The notes under the pieces are model-generated. The model saw only the letters and a program-made list of their open reading frames with translations, ran no database searches and was not told the DNA's origin. A stretch of 44,313 nt of DNA, from positions 1 through 44,313 of the forward strand of contig NZ_MLHQ01000017.1 in the NCBI RefSeq assembly GCF_001999305.1, read 5' to 3'. Positions 37,596 through 44,313 of this stretch are shown here, piece after piece (position 1 is the first letter of the stretch; every line of letters begins with the position of its first letter). The stretch comes from Rodentibacter myodis (GTDB taxonomy: Bacteria > Pseudomonadota > Gammaproteobacteria > Enterobacterales > Pasteurellaceae). Made by a program: the position numbers and the translations under genes.

Positions 37596-38822
37596 CTAAA
37601 AAAGATTATTCTTGTCAAATTTTCGCATTAAGTGATCTAAATTTACTTCATTTTTGTTGTCATTCACGATTCTTGTGTGCATAAGTAACAGAATATCTGA
37701 TTTCTCAAATTTCTTTGACTTTCCAAAAATCCAAGACGGTAAACCAAATGCCGATTGGTCGTTTTTATCTGTTTTTTCTTCACTCAATCCACCTAAAATA
37801 ACTAAAGAACCATCATTGACATAAACAGTTGAATCAACCAGTCTTTTTAATAATGTGGGCGTGTCGTTTACACCGGTTTCTGTTCGGGCAAAATTAGAAA
37901 GTTCAGAACGTACATTCACTTTGACGCCGTTATCGGTGATAGTCGGTTTGATGTTGAAAATCACACCGGAAGAACGGTAATCAATGCTTCTTGTTCTTAC
38001 GCCGTCCTGATAACTTTCTGCGCCAAGAACCGGTACATCTGACCCTACGACAAATGAACCGCTTTCACTATCAAGCACTCTAATTACCGGCGAAGAAATC
38101 ACATTAAACCGTGATTCTGTGTCAAATATGCTAAAAAGTGCGTTCACGTCTGATGTTTTTAATGAAATCAGGTTGTCAGATGTATTCCCGATTGAAAAAT
38201 TAAGGGATAGTTTCGATTTTAAAATGTTGGCGAGAATGTTTAAACCTGATTGGTGATTATCCCCTTTTTTGACTTCTAAAATTCGTGCAGTGACAACCAC
38301 TTGAGCCGGTTTGATATCCAATTGTGGCAGCACTTTTTTCACTTTATTAATGGTTTCTTGGTCGGCGTGAACGACAAGCACGTCCCCTTTTGAATTGATT
38401 GAACCTTTGAAACGTTGATTTTCATTCACCTCTGATGATGACGTGACTAATTCTCGGATATTATCAGAGAGATATTCAACGCCTCGAAAACGTGGTTTAT
38501 AAACAAAACTATGCCCTTTTATCTTGATGATGGGGTCAACATATTTTAGATAATCAACCCCGTTTTTCTTGTAAACTTTGATGTTCATATTATTGAAGTA
38601 ACGGTTAAAAAATTCTTCTTTATTGACGTTATCGGTTAGGTAAAAAGATACCTTTTTATTCAGTTCCAATACATTTGGATCTAGCATATATGGACGATTT
38701 AAAAACTCTTCATAAATCATTCCGATCGCTTTTTTTAATTCTAGATCATCAACCTTTAACGTATCTGCTTTCGCCCAAAAAGCAAAGCATAAAGTGAACA
38801 ATAAAATAATTTTAGTTTTCAC
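37596..38822 (-). CDS. Phage secretin (pIV-like)
   Basis: This 408-residue protein has a signal peptide (MKTKIILLFTLCFAFWAKA), N-terminal periplasmic domains, and a C-terminal secretin domain (about residue 175 onward) with VVTARILEV, VGSDVPVLG, RSSGVIFNIKPTI and SLVILGGL. It forms the outer-membrane channel through which virions leave. Having its own secretin means the phage need not borrow a host one, unlike CTXphi. The start is GTG at 38822 behind AGGGGGGAA and overlaps the Zot gene by 11 bases. Confidence 0.93.
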   Translation of the reverse strand: MKTKIILLFTLCFAFWAKADTLKVDDLELKKAIGMIYEEFLNRPYMLDPNVLELNKKVSFYLTDNVNKEEFFNRYFNNMNIKVYKKNGVDYLKYVDPIIKIKGHSFVYKPRFRGVEYLSDNIRELVTSSSEVNENQRFKGSINSKGDVLVVHADQETINKVKKVLPQLDIKPAQVVVTARILEVKKGDNHQSGLNILANILKSKLSLNFSIGNTSDNLISLKTSDVNALFSIFDTESRFNVISSPVIRVLDSESGSFVVGSDVPVLGAESYQDGVRTRSIDYRSSGVIFNIKPTITDNGVKVNVRSELSNFARTETGVNDTPTLLKRLVDSTVYVNDGSLVILGGLSEEKTDKNDQSAFGLPSWIFGKSKKFEKSDILLLMHTRIVNDNKNEVNLDHLMRKFDKNNLF

Positions 38823-39945
38823 GCTTCCCCCCTATTCCAAATACCAATTCTTTTCGTTTGTTGCCTGAATAGATTGTTACTTTTTCTCCATCAATCAGAC
38901 CGGTAAGCTGATTTCCGCTATGAATAAAATTTGAGGGTTGTTCATACCTTAAATTTGTGCCATCTGATAGGATGACTACCCTTTTTCCTTTACGTTCTAA
39001 CTGCCCTACAATGCGCCAATTCTTCGATAGCGGCGCATTTTCTATTCCTGCTTTTTCTTCTTTATGTCGTTCTCTTTTTGTCTTTGAGGGTGATCTCGGT
39101 TCATTTCGGGGTTGGGATTGTTTTTTTTCTTCAGGTTGAAGGGATTGTTGAGTTTCTTCCTCTTTAATTTGTGTGCCATTGAAATAATGGTATAGGTAGA
39201 TTCCGCCGCCAATCATCAATAAAACTGACAATATAAATTTTGTGATAAAAAACTTATTTTTTAATAAGTTGGTTCTATCATCTATCACTTGTTCTTTGGC
39301 ATTATCACCATCATAACTTTTATATAACGTGAAAATTTCAGGGTCATATTTAGATTGGATTGAATGAATAAGGTTAGTTTTAAATGTTTTTGAACCTGAA
39401 TAGACATCAATGCGATAACGACTATCTAGACCTAATGATTTTAGTTTTGTCATTTTATAGGTTGTTTCTATTCTGTCTTTGATAAAACGAGGGATATTTG
39501 AGACCGATTGATTTATGACGACAAAATCACTTGTATTGCCTTTTTCGTTGACAAAGTGGCGGTGTTCGGCAATAAAACTACGGTGTTCCTCTTTGATTTT
39601 CTTGGCTTCATCAAAAATTCGCCAGATTTCATCAATACAAATTAAATCTCCATTTTTTGCAATGGTTTCACTGTCTGATGAATTTTTATAAGGGAAAAAA
39701 TGAGGTTTTAGAACATCATCATCTTCAACTTTGATGATGGTACCTAATCTTGTCGTGTCGATTTGATTATGTTCTTTGCGTTTCTCATTTTGTTTGTCAA
39801 TATAATCAAGGAACTTACTTTCATCTATTCCTACAATGTTCGTTACAATTCTACGTCCGGCAAGAAATGCCGGCAAAATGACAGAATGAACAACCTCATA
39901 GGTTTTACCACTGCCGGGGATACCTACATATGCATTAATTGCCAT
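38812..39945 (-). CDS. Zot-family morphogenesis ATPase (pI-like)
   Basis: This 377-residue inner-membrane protein drives phage assembly and export. Walker A is GIPGSGKT (residues 8-15), the Walker-B-like ICIDEIW is at about 103-108, and one membrane segment lies at about 232-253. A charged Pro/Gln/Glu-rich linker and a small C-terminal periplasmic domain follow. SD AAGGGGGGAA is strong. The name Zot comes from the Vibrio phage protein; toxin activity is not implied. Confidence 0.93.
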   Translation of the reverse strand: MAINAYVGIPGSGKTYEVVHSVILPAFLAGRRIVTNIVGIDESKFLDYIDKQNEKRKEHNQIDTTRLGTIIKVEDDDVLKPHFFPYKNSSDSETIAKNGDLICIDEIWRIFDEAKKIKEEHRSFIAEHRHFVNEKGNTSDFVVINQSVSNIPRFIKDRIETTYKMTKLKSLGLDSRYRIDVYSGSKTFKTNLIHSIQSKYDPEIFTLYKSYDGDNAKEQVIDDRTNLLKNKFFITKFILSVLLMIGGGIYLYHYFNGTQIKEEETQQSLQPEEKKQSQPRNEPRSPSKTKRERHKEEKAGIENAPLSKNWRIVGQLERKGKRVVILSDGTNLRYEQPSNFIHSGNQLTGLIDGEKVTIYSGNKRKELVFGIGGKREN

Positions 39946-39959
39946 TTATTCCCCCCTTA

Positions 39960-40253
39960 TTAACCTATTACCGGAATGCGACGGATAATGAAGCGAGTTA
40001 TATAAGCTGAAAATATAATTTGCATTCCTGTTCCCACTTTAAGCAATGATAAAAAATAAAGTGCCATTGTGGGCAAGCCGTTAAATAATTGGGAGATGTT
40101 AGAAATAATCCCATTCGCTCCAATCAGGTCAATTAAAATTGGAGTAAATTCAGCCACAATAAAATACAATGCAAAGAAAGCAAAAAATTTCGGGATCATT
40201 TTACCGAAAACAAACGCTAATGAGCCTTTTAGAAATGCGAGTATTGCAACCAT
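39960..40253 (-). CDS. Minor coat protein, pVI-like (DUF2523 type)
   Basis: This 97-residue, very hydrophobic protein has about three membrane segments. It lies between the attachment protein and Zot, exactly where Ff gene VI sits, and its size and pattern fit the DUF2523/pVI group that caps the virion end together with pIII. SD AAGGGGGAA precedes the ATG. Confidence 0.82.
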   Translation of the reverse strand: MVAILAFLKGSLAFVFGKMIPKFFAFFALYFIVAEFTPILIDLIGANGIISNISQLFNGLPTMALYFLSLLKVGTGMQIIFSAYITRFIIRRIPVIG

Positions 40254-40265
40254 ATTTCCCCCTTG

Positions 40266-41144
40266 TTAAGCGGATAAGATAATTCGGAATGCAAAGATGT
40301 AGTAAACCAATAACATTATTGAGGCAAGCATTGGTCCTATTCTTTCAGCCAGTTGACAATGCGCATCTGATGAAATTGAAGTATCAAAAAAATCAATATT
40401 TAATGCCTGACAACTACCGACAGGTAAATTAAACTCTAGTTTTGATAATAATGCTTCTTTTAAATCTAATAAGGGTTGAAGAATTTCTATGCCGCTTACC
40501 GTTGGTAAAATTGGGTCTTGATAACCATCTGTAATGTCTGTTTCTGTTCCCTCTATTGGTTTTGATATTGTGCCGGCTTGTGAACCCGATACAACACCAG
40601 AGCTAATTCCTGTATCTGCGCTACTACCAATATTTGAACCTGTTCCAATATTTGAGCCTGTTCCTGAACCAATTCCCGTTCCGCCTGCATTTGAACCACT
40701 AACCCCACTTGATATCGGTGGCGAGGGTTTATTATTTTCATTTGTGTCAATCGTGTCTGCTTTTACAGTCGGATTGTTTTTTCGATAACTGTCATATTCT
40801 TCGATTGAGGATTTAGAACCAAGAAATCCGCCCAATGAATAACTTTTCTTTCCCGAAGAACTTACTTTAGAAAGATCCATTGCAGTCAAATTTCTGCTTG
40901 TATCAATATTTACACTACTGCCATTACTTCTTGTTATTGAATTGCCATTTGAACGAAAATATTCATTCTTCATATTATTAAAAGAATTTGCTAAATCCTG
41001 CTCTTTTACTAAATATTCTGCTTTTTTGTTTGTTGAAATTGATGAACTAAAATGGATAAATTTTACTTCCGGTTCATTTTCTTGGTTTTCAATATCTTCT
41101 TTTGTTTTTAAATCTAAACGAGATTGAACAACCATTACAGGCAC
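40266..41144 (-). CDS. C-terminal part of split attachment protein (pIII-like)
   Basis: This 292-codon frame holds a Gly/Ser/Thr-rich linker (about residues 145-200), a cysteine pair (SCQALN and DAHCQ), and a C-terminal membrane anchor (MLASIMLLVYYIFAF). This is the layout of the anchor end of pIII/TspB-type inovirus proteins. It has no signal peptide. The only start, GTG at 41144, has no G-rich SD, unlike most of the phage genes. The frame stays open for another 47 codons upstream to the stop of the preceding gene, in the same frame. It is therefore best read as the downstream half of one protein. Confidence 0.75.
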   Translation of the reverse strand: MPVMVVQSRLDLKTKEDIENQENEPEVKFIHFSSSISTNKKAEYLVKEQDLANSFNNMKNEYFRSNGNSITRSNGSSVNIDTSRNLTAMDLSKVSSSGKKSYSLGGFLGSKSSIEEYDSYRKNNPTVKADTIDTNENNKPSPPISSGVSGSNAGGTGIGSGTGSNIGTGSNIGSSADTGISSGVVSGSQAGTISKPIEGTETDITDGYQDPILPTVSGIEILQPLLDLKEALLSKLEFNLPVGSCQALNIDFFDTSISSDAHCQLAERIGPMLASIMLLVYYIFAFRIILSA

Positions 41145-41285
41145 ATTTAATTCTTCAACCTTTTTGTAAAATTGTTTATCTATTCCTCCAAAACTTATCT
41201 CATAACCTTCATCTAACGATTTATTTTCATCTTCTGATATTTCTTTCCCTTGTCTAATAAAATTCGCTATATCGGCTTTTGATAA

Positions 41286-42101
41286 TTAAAAAATATGATG
41301 TTGAATAGGCAAAAGTAAATCACTCGGCATTTTTACTGATTGTAGATATTCTGCTTTTACTCTTTCATCATTCGATTTTAAATTGACCGGACGATAATAA
41401 CTTTCATAAATCAATGTACGATATTCATCTGTCAAATCTAAATAGGCTTCCTTCTCTTCTGAATAAGGTTCTATGTCCTCCAAATGTTGCCAATATCGGT
41501 GATAAAGGCTTTTAAAGTCATTAAAATAAAGGTATTGATCTTCATTTATTGGATGTTTTGTTCTGTATAAGTACATTCCTGCCGAGGCATACCAAATCGG
41601 CGCTAGCGCATAGTCCAACCCATCTTCCATTGTTGAATAACTCATTAATTCATCAATAAAATCATCTCTGTTATGCGTTTCTTCAAAGACTAAATCACCC
41701 AATTCACTATCTTTATAAAGCGATTTTAAAATATCGTGTTCGGAATATTTATTTAATAAAGACATTGATTTTAATTGAGATACCGTTTGGTCTGTTTTTG
41801 AGATGAAATCCAGTTTTCCATCTGAATTATAATTTATGATAGTTTCACCTACTGTGACCTTATGGCAATTTCTCCCTTCTCTACTTGGTCTAACACAGTC
41901 CTTACTCTCACTGGTATCAATACCGGTAGCACCTCCAAAAGCGTAAGCGGACATCTTTCCCGCTTCGGTTTGTGCTTCTTGTTGTGTTAAACCTGCCATT
42001 GATAAATAACTAGTCATTGAGGCTTCATAGGCGGCAATAAGTGGATGTGCATTAGATTGAATTGATATACAAAAGAATAATAATCCTATAAATTTTTTCA
42101 T
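41286..42101 (-). CDS. N-terminal part of split attachment protein (pIII-like), secreted
   Basis: This is a 271-residue product. The start at 42101 is chosen because AAAGGA lies before that ATG and gives a good signal peptide (MKKFIGLLFFCISIQSNA). The mature part has two cysteines (DCVRPSREGRNCHKV) and no membrane anchor. It ends at a TAA at 41286-41288, after which the same frame continues into the linker and anchor of the downstream ORF. Position after the coat gene matches Ff gene III. It probably holds the receptor-binding domains. Alone it would be released to the periplasm. Confidence 0.72.
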   Translation of the reverse strand: MKKFIGLLFFCISIQSNAHPLIAAYEASMTSYLSMAGLTQQEAQTEAGKMSAYAFGGATGIDTSESKDCVRPSREGRNCHKVTVGETIINYNSDGKLDFISKTDQTVSQLKSMSLLNKYSEHDILKSLYKDSELGDLVFEETHNRDDFIDELMSYSTMEDGLDYALAPIWYASAGMYLYRTKHPINEDQYLYFNDFKSLYHRYWQHLEDIEPYSEEKEAYLDLTDEYRTLIYESYYRPVNLKSNDERVKAEYLQSVKMPSDLLLPIQHHIF

Positions 42102-42112
42102 CTCAAATTCCT

Positions 42113-42184
42113 TTAATGATGTAATCCCATCACAACAGCCCAACCGCAAGCGATACCAAAAATAAAAAAGATTAAATCCCACAT
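42113..42184 (-). CDS. 23-residue membrane peptide, possible pVII/pIX-like
   Basis: This is a short ORF MWDLIFFIFGIACGWAVVMG-LHH preceded by GAGGGAAAAT. It is one hydrophobic helix, the size class of Ff pVII and pIX (about 32-33 residues). It lies between the coat-gene terminator and the attachment protein gene, with 11 bases to the next start. No homology can be claimed at this length. Confidence 0.6.
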   Translation of the reverse strand: MWDLIFFIFGIACGWAVVMGLHH

Positions 42185-42198
42185 ATTTTCCCTCGATC

Positions 42199-42223
42199 AA
42201 AAAAAGGGGCTTTCGCCCCTTCT
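42199..42223 (-). terminator. Strong terminator after the major coat gene
   Basis: On the minus strand, AAGGGGC and GCCCCTT form a stem with a GAAA loop followed by seven T residues. It begins about 12 bases past the coat stop codon. Ff phages have a terminator at the same place. Confidence 0.9.
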
Positions 42224-42234
42224 TCCATAAAGGA

Positions 42235-42444
42235 TTAACCACTAATCATTCGTAAAACAGCACGAGAGCCGGCAACCGCAACACGAATACCTGCTATTGC
42301 AGCAGCAATAGCAATTACAGCAGCAACAGCTGTTCCAAAATCAACATTAGACAATTGGGAAAAATCAGCTCCTGCTGCAAATGCAGTTGAACCAATAGAT
42401 AATGCACCAACTAAAATGGTTAGTTTTTTCAATGATTTAATCAT
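42235..42444 (-). CDS. Major coat protein precursor (pVIII-like)
   Basis: This 69-residue protein has a basic N-terminus, a signal peptide ending TAFA (residue 23) and a 46-residue mature chain. The mature chain has a short acidic start (ADFSQLSNVDF), an Ala/Ile-rich membrane helix, and a basic end with three arginines that would face DNA. Length is close to the Pf1 and Ff coats. SD AAGGGG. It is followed by a strong terminator, which would favour high coat yield. Confidence 0.9.
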   Translation of the reverse strand: MIKSLKKLTILVGALSIGSTAFAAGADFSQLSNVDFGTAVAAVIAIAAAIAGIRVAVAGSRAVLRMISG

Positions 42445-42462
42445 AATAAACCCCTTAATTTT

Positions 42463-42732
42463 TTAACGTGAAAATTGCTTTATTGCACCAAGAACTGAAC
42501 CGATACCCAAACCGGTAAAGTAAAAAAAGACAATGGCACTAAAAGCAAATCCCCAGATTTGAGCGGGATCATATTGTGTTGAATATGTTTCCCACTCGCT
42601 GATTTTTGATAACTCCGTAGAATGAAATTTACTGATTTCATTTGCCGGAATTTTCAAAAATACATCTTGGCAAACATTGAAATCCTTATCACAAATTGCG
42701 GTTGTTATGATAATTTCATCATTGTTTGCCAT
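42463..42732 (-). CDS. 89-residue phage membrane protein of unknown role
   Basis: This protein has no signal peptide. It has two cysteines near the N-terminus (C14 and C21), a hydrophilic middle, and one membrane helix at about residues 58-82 (IWGFAFSAIVFFYFTGLGIG), followed by a basic tail. It lies 18 bases before the coat gene, where Ff phages have gene IX. It is likely a minor virion or assembly protein. I do not recognise a named family. Confidence 0.7.
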   Translation of the reverse strand: MANNDEIIITTAICDKDFNVCQDVFLKIPANEISKFHSTELSKISEWETYSTQYDPAQIWGFAFSAIVFFYFTGLGIGSVLGAIKQFSR

Positions 42733-42737
42733 AATTT

Positions 42738-42821
42738 TTACCCAAAAATAAGATATAAAATCGAAGAACCAATAAGAAACCCGACTGTTGAGGCTAAACT
42801 CATTACTAAGAATTCTTGCAT
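42738..42821 (-). CDS. 27-residue membrane peptide, possible pVII/pIX-like
   Basis: This is a short ORF beginning MQEFLVMSLASTVGFLIGSS and ending YLIFG, a single hydrophobic helix. GGCGGAAG precedes the ATG. It lies nine bases after the ssDNA-binding protein stop and five bases before the 89-residue gene. Position and size match Ff gene VII. Confidence 0.65.
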   Translation of the reverse strand: MQEFLVMSLASTVGFLIGSSILYLIFG

Positions 42822-42830
42822 TGCTTCCGC

Positions 42831-43154
42831 CTATTTAACCGGTTTAATTCCATATTGAGAGACATAAGAAATAGAATAACCATATTTTCCCCCGACTTCC
42901 CAAGCAGATAAATTAACGTGGATTTCTACATCTTTTAATTTAAGTTCATCAATTTGGTTGATTAATCCATTATTGAAATCATTTTGAGAAATAGATATTT
43001 TTTGAACTTCTTCACTTTTTGAACCAAATTCATTAATCACAGATATCCCAATTCCCATTACGTGACGATAACGAATTTCGCCCGTTTCTCTATTTGTGTA
43101 TTCACTGGATTTATAACCAAGTAAAGTCCCTCTAATGATGATACCGTGTTCCAT
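42831..43154 (-). CDS. Probable phage ssDNA-binding protein (pV-like)
   Basis: This 107-residue, beta-rich protein (GIIIRGTLLGYKSSEYTNRE, ISVINEFG) sits directly after the replication gene where Ff gene V lies. Size fits the phage ssDNA-binding proteins that coat the plus strand before export. Sequence similarity to Ff pV itself is not obvious, so the call rests on position and size. SD AAGGGGGT. Confidence 0.7.
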   Translation of the reverse strand: MEHGIIIRGTLLGYKSSEYTNRETGEIRYRHVMGIGISVINEFGSKSEEVQKISISQNDFNNGLINQIDELKLKDVEIHVNLSAWEVGGKYGYSISYVSQYGIKPVK

Positions 43155-43164
43155 TTATACCCCC

Positions 43165-44289
43165 TTAGGCTGCTAGTTTTAAGTGATGATTCGATCTTTG
43201 ATACCATTTCGGAATAGTCAAAGGTTTTACTTCAATTTCTCTGGTTGATACCACTTTAACCGGTGAGAATTTAGAAATATCGCATTTATTCGCTATATCA
43301 ATACCAATTTTGCGCAGTCTTGCACGATGTACTTTTACTTGAGCTTTTGACAGATCAAAAACTTGACCGTGAGACCACTGCAAGGCATACATTGCCGTAG
43401 TATTTGCCGCTTTAACTGTATCTACTACTCCGCTATTAATTAAAGTTTCTGATATAGTTTCAAAATTCATTGCTGTAACCTTTAATCTGTTATCAATATT
43501 TAAAAATTCTTTATTTAATTCTCTTAATCTTGAATAATCACTTAAACCATAAAAATGTAAATTTTCTCTCTGTAAAAATCTTGATTTTAGTTTCTGTTCA
43601 AATCTTGCTACACCTTGTTCTTTGCAGTATTCAATGACTTTTATTAACTGTTTATATTGCTCTGATTGCTCCCCAAATTTATTTTTTATTTTGGTTAATG
43701 AATGTAATTCCAATTCAAATGCCTTGTTATAAACAGATGGATAAATCAACGAGGCATTTCCTTGTTTACTTAACCAATCCACAGTTTGTCCATTCGGATG
43801 TAATCTTGCATTTGAATTTCTATAATGAAGTGTCGCAAGTCCACTAATGTAATGTTCTACATTATTCTGACCAACCGCCCTATTCTCCGTAATATGTAAT
43901 TCTTTTATGATGGCTCCATCTGAATATTTCTTAGGTTTTGAATTTTCACCTGATTGACCAATCCAAGTTCTAGTACATTTAGTAAAATTAGGTAGCCCTA
44001 ATTCTGTCAAAATTTTGTTGAATACATTGACGCAGGCTTCAACAGATGAAAGACCAAATAAATTTTCAACCCGTCCCCATCTACTTGGATTTCCACTCAT
44101 AGTTAAAGTAGAACCATTAATTTTTATCATCACCGAATCACAAAAACTTCCTTCGTGTTTGAAAGTAGGAATCCGAATCCCCTCTTGTTGCTCTCCTGTC
44201 TCAATATGAACACCGACAAAGCCAAAATCCCCAATCAAAGGGAGTTGGCAGTCGAAAATCTGTTCAATTTTAAGCCAATCAAAGAACAT
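43165..44289 (-). CDS. Phage replication initiator, gpII/X family
   Basis: This 374-residue protein starts MFFDWLKIEQ and contains GNPSRWGRVENLFG, YNKAFELE and VHRARLRKIGIDI, segments I recognise from the inovirus gene II/X replication proteins (Phage_CRI and Phage_X families, Pf1-like). It should nick the double-stranded form at the origin to start rolling-circle replication. An in-frame internal start might give a pX-like short product. The promoter region lies at or beyond the window end. Confidence 0.9.
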   Translation of the reverse strand: MFFDWLKIEQIFDCQLPLIGDFGFVGVHIETGEQQEGIRIPTFKHEGSFCDSVMIKINGSTLTMSGNPSRWGRVENLFGLSSVEACVNVFNKILTELGLPNFTKCTRTWIGQSGENSKPKKYSDGAIIKELHITENRAVGQNNVEHYISGLATLHYRNSNARLHPNGQTVDWLSKQGNASLIYPSVYNKAFELELHSLTKIKNKFGEQSEQYKQLIKVIEYCKEQGVARFEQKLKSRFLQRENLHFYGLSDYSRLRELNKEFLNIDNRLKVTAMNFETISETLINSGVVDTVKAANTTAMYALQWSHGQVFDLSKAQVKVHRARLRKIGIDIANKCDISKFSPVKVVSTREIEVKPLTIPKWYQRSNHHLKLAA

Positions 44290-44313
44290 AGATTAAATAA
44301 TCTTAGAAACTTA

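Larger units (their letters stand above)
37127..44313 (-). mobile_element. Filamentous phage (inovirus) prophage integrated at dif; right end outside window
   Basis: The gene order on the minus strand is replication protein, ssDNA-binding protein, small membrane proteins, major coat protein, terminator, attachment protein, pVI, Zot/pI and secretin. This matches the Ff-type inovirus module order. It lies next to dif, which is where CTXphi-like phages insert with host XerC/XerD. No integrase is visible, and none is needed for that route. The left edge is set at the dif centre by inference. The right edge and regulators lie beyond 44313. Confidence 0.9.

Noticed and set aside
38812-39945. Zot as a true enterotoxin
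   Set aside because: The family is primarily the phage assembly ATPase pI. Walker motifs and position fit that role, and nothing in the sequence shows toxin activity.

Overview
The window is chromosomal DNA of a Pasteurellaceae bacterium in the Haemophilus/Aggregatibacter group. The DNA-uptake core AAGTGCGGT, or its complement, recurs throughout bases 1-37,500. The core proteins (TehB, MetG, FtsH, FolP, GlmM, Dxs, ThiI, MoaA, two tandem ferritins) look closest to Haemophilus influenzae as I remember them. Genus and species cannot be fixed from sequence alone.

Layout. 0-8 kb: tehB, metG, mrp, a probably accessory add/sirtuin pair, then kdsC-kdsD for lipopolysaccharide Kdo synthesis. 8-9 kb: rnpB (RNase P RNA) with a clear promoter and terminator, followed by a large nested-palindrome intergenic repeat. 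8.8-17 kb: dacB, greA, yhbY, rlmE-ftsH, folP-glmM and sixA. 17-19 kb: a repeat-rich lipoprotein, ycgL and bioD. 19-20.4 kb: the wreck of an IS4-family insertion sequence. 20.4-25.5 kb, minus strand: nuclease, csdA, sufE, Zn-ribbon protein, queF and ppnN. 25.7-28.2 kb: lrgA-lrgB-dgt. 28.3-31.4 kb, minus strand: xseB-ispA-dxs. 31.5-35.5 kb: thiI, then moaA-moaC-moaD-moaE behind a probable molybdenum-cofactor riboswitch. 35.6-36.6 kb, minus strand: ftnA-ftnB.

The most notable part is the right end. A dif site, the XerC/XerD recombination site of the chromosome terminus, lies at 37,116-37,143. It matches Escherichia coli dif, as I remember it, at 24 of 28 positions. Next to it, from about 37.15 kb to beyond the window end, is a filamentous-phage (inovirus) prophage with all genes on the minus strand. 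Read leftward toward dif, it carries a gpII/X replication protein, a probable ssDNA-binding protein, a 27-aa membrane peptide, an 89-aa membrane protein, a 69-aa coat precursor, a strong terminator, a 23-aa membrane peptide, a pIII-like attachment protein broken by one in-frame TAA, a pVI-like protein, a Zot/pI ATPase and the phage's own secretin (pIV). Last comes a 200-bp run of hairpins that probably holds the replication origin and packaging signal. This order closely parallels coliphage Ff. Integration by the host XerC/XerD system at dif, as in Vibrio CTXphi, is the simplest reading. The far junction and any regulator upstream of the replication gene lie outside the window.

The prophage has essentially no uptake sequences in its coding part and uses unusually G-rich ribosome-binding sites, so it looks like an acquired unit. 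The single stop codon in the attachment-protein frame is the key question about whether it can still form infectious particles.
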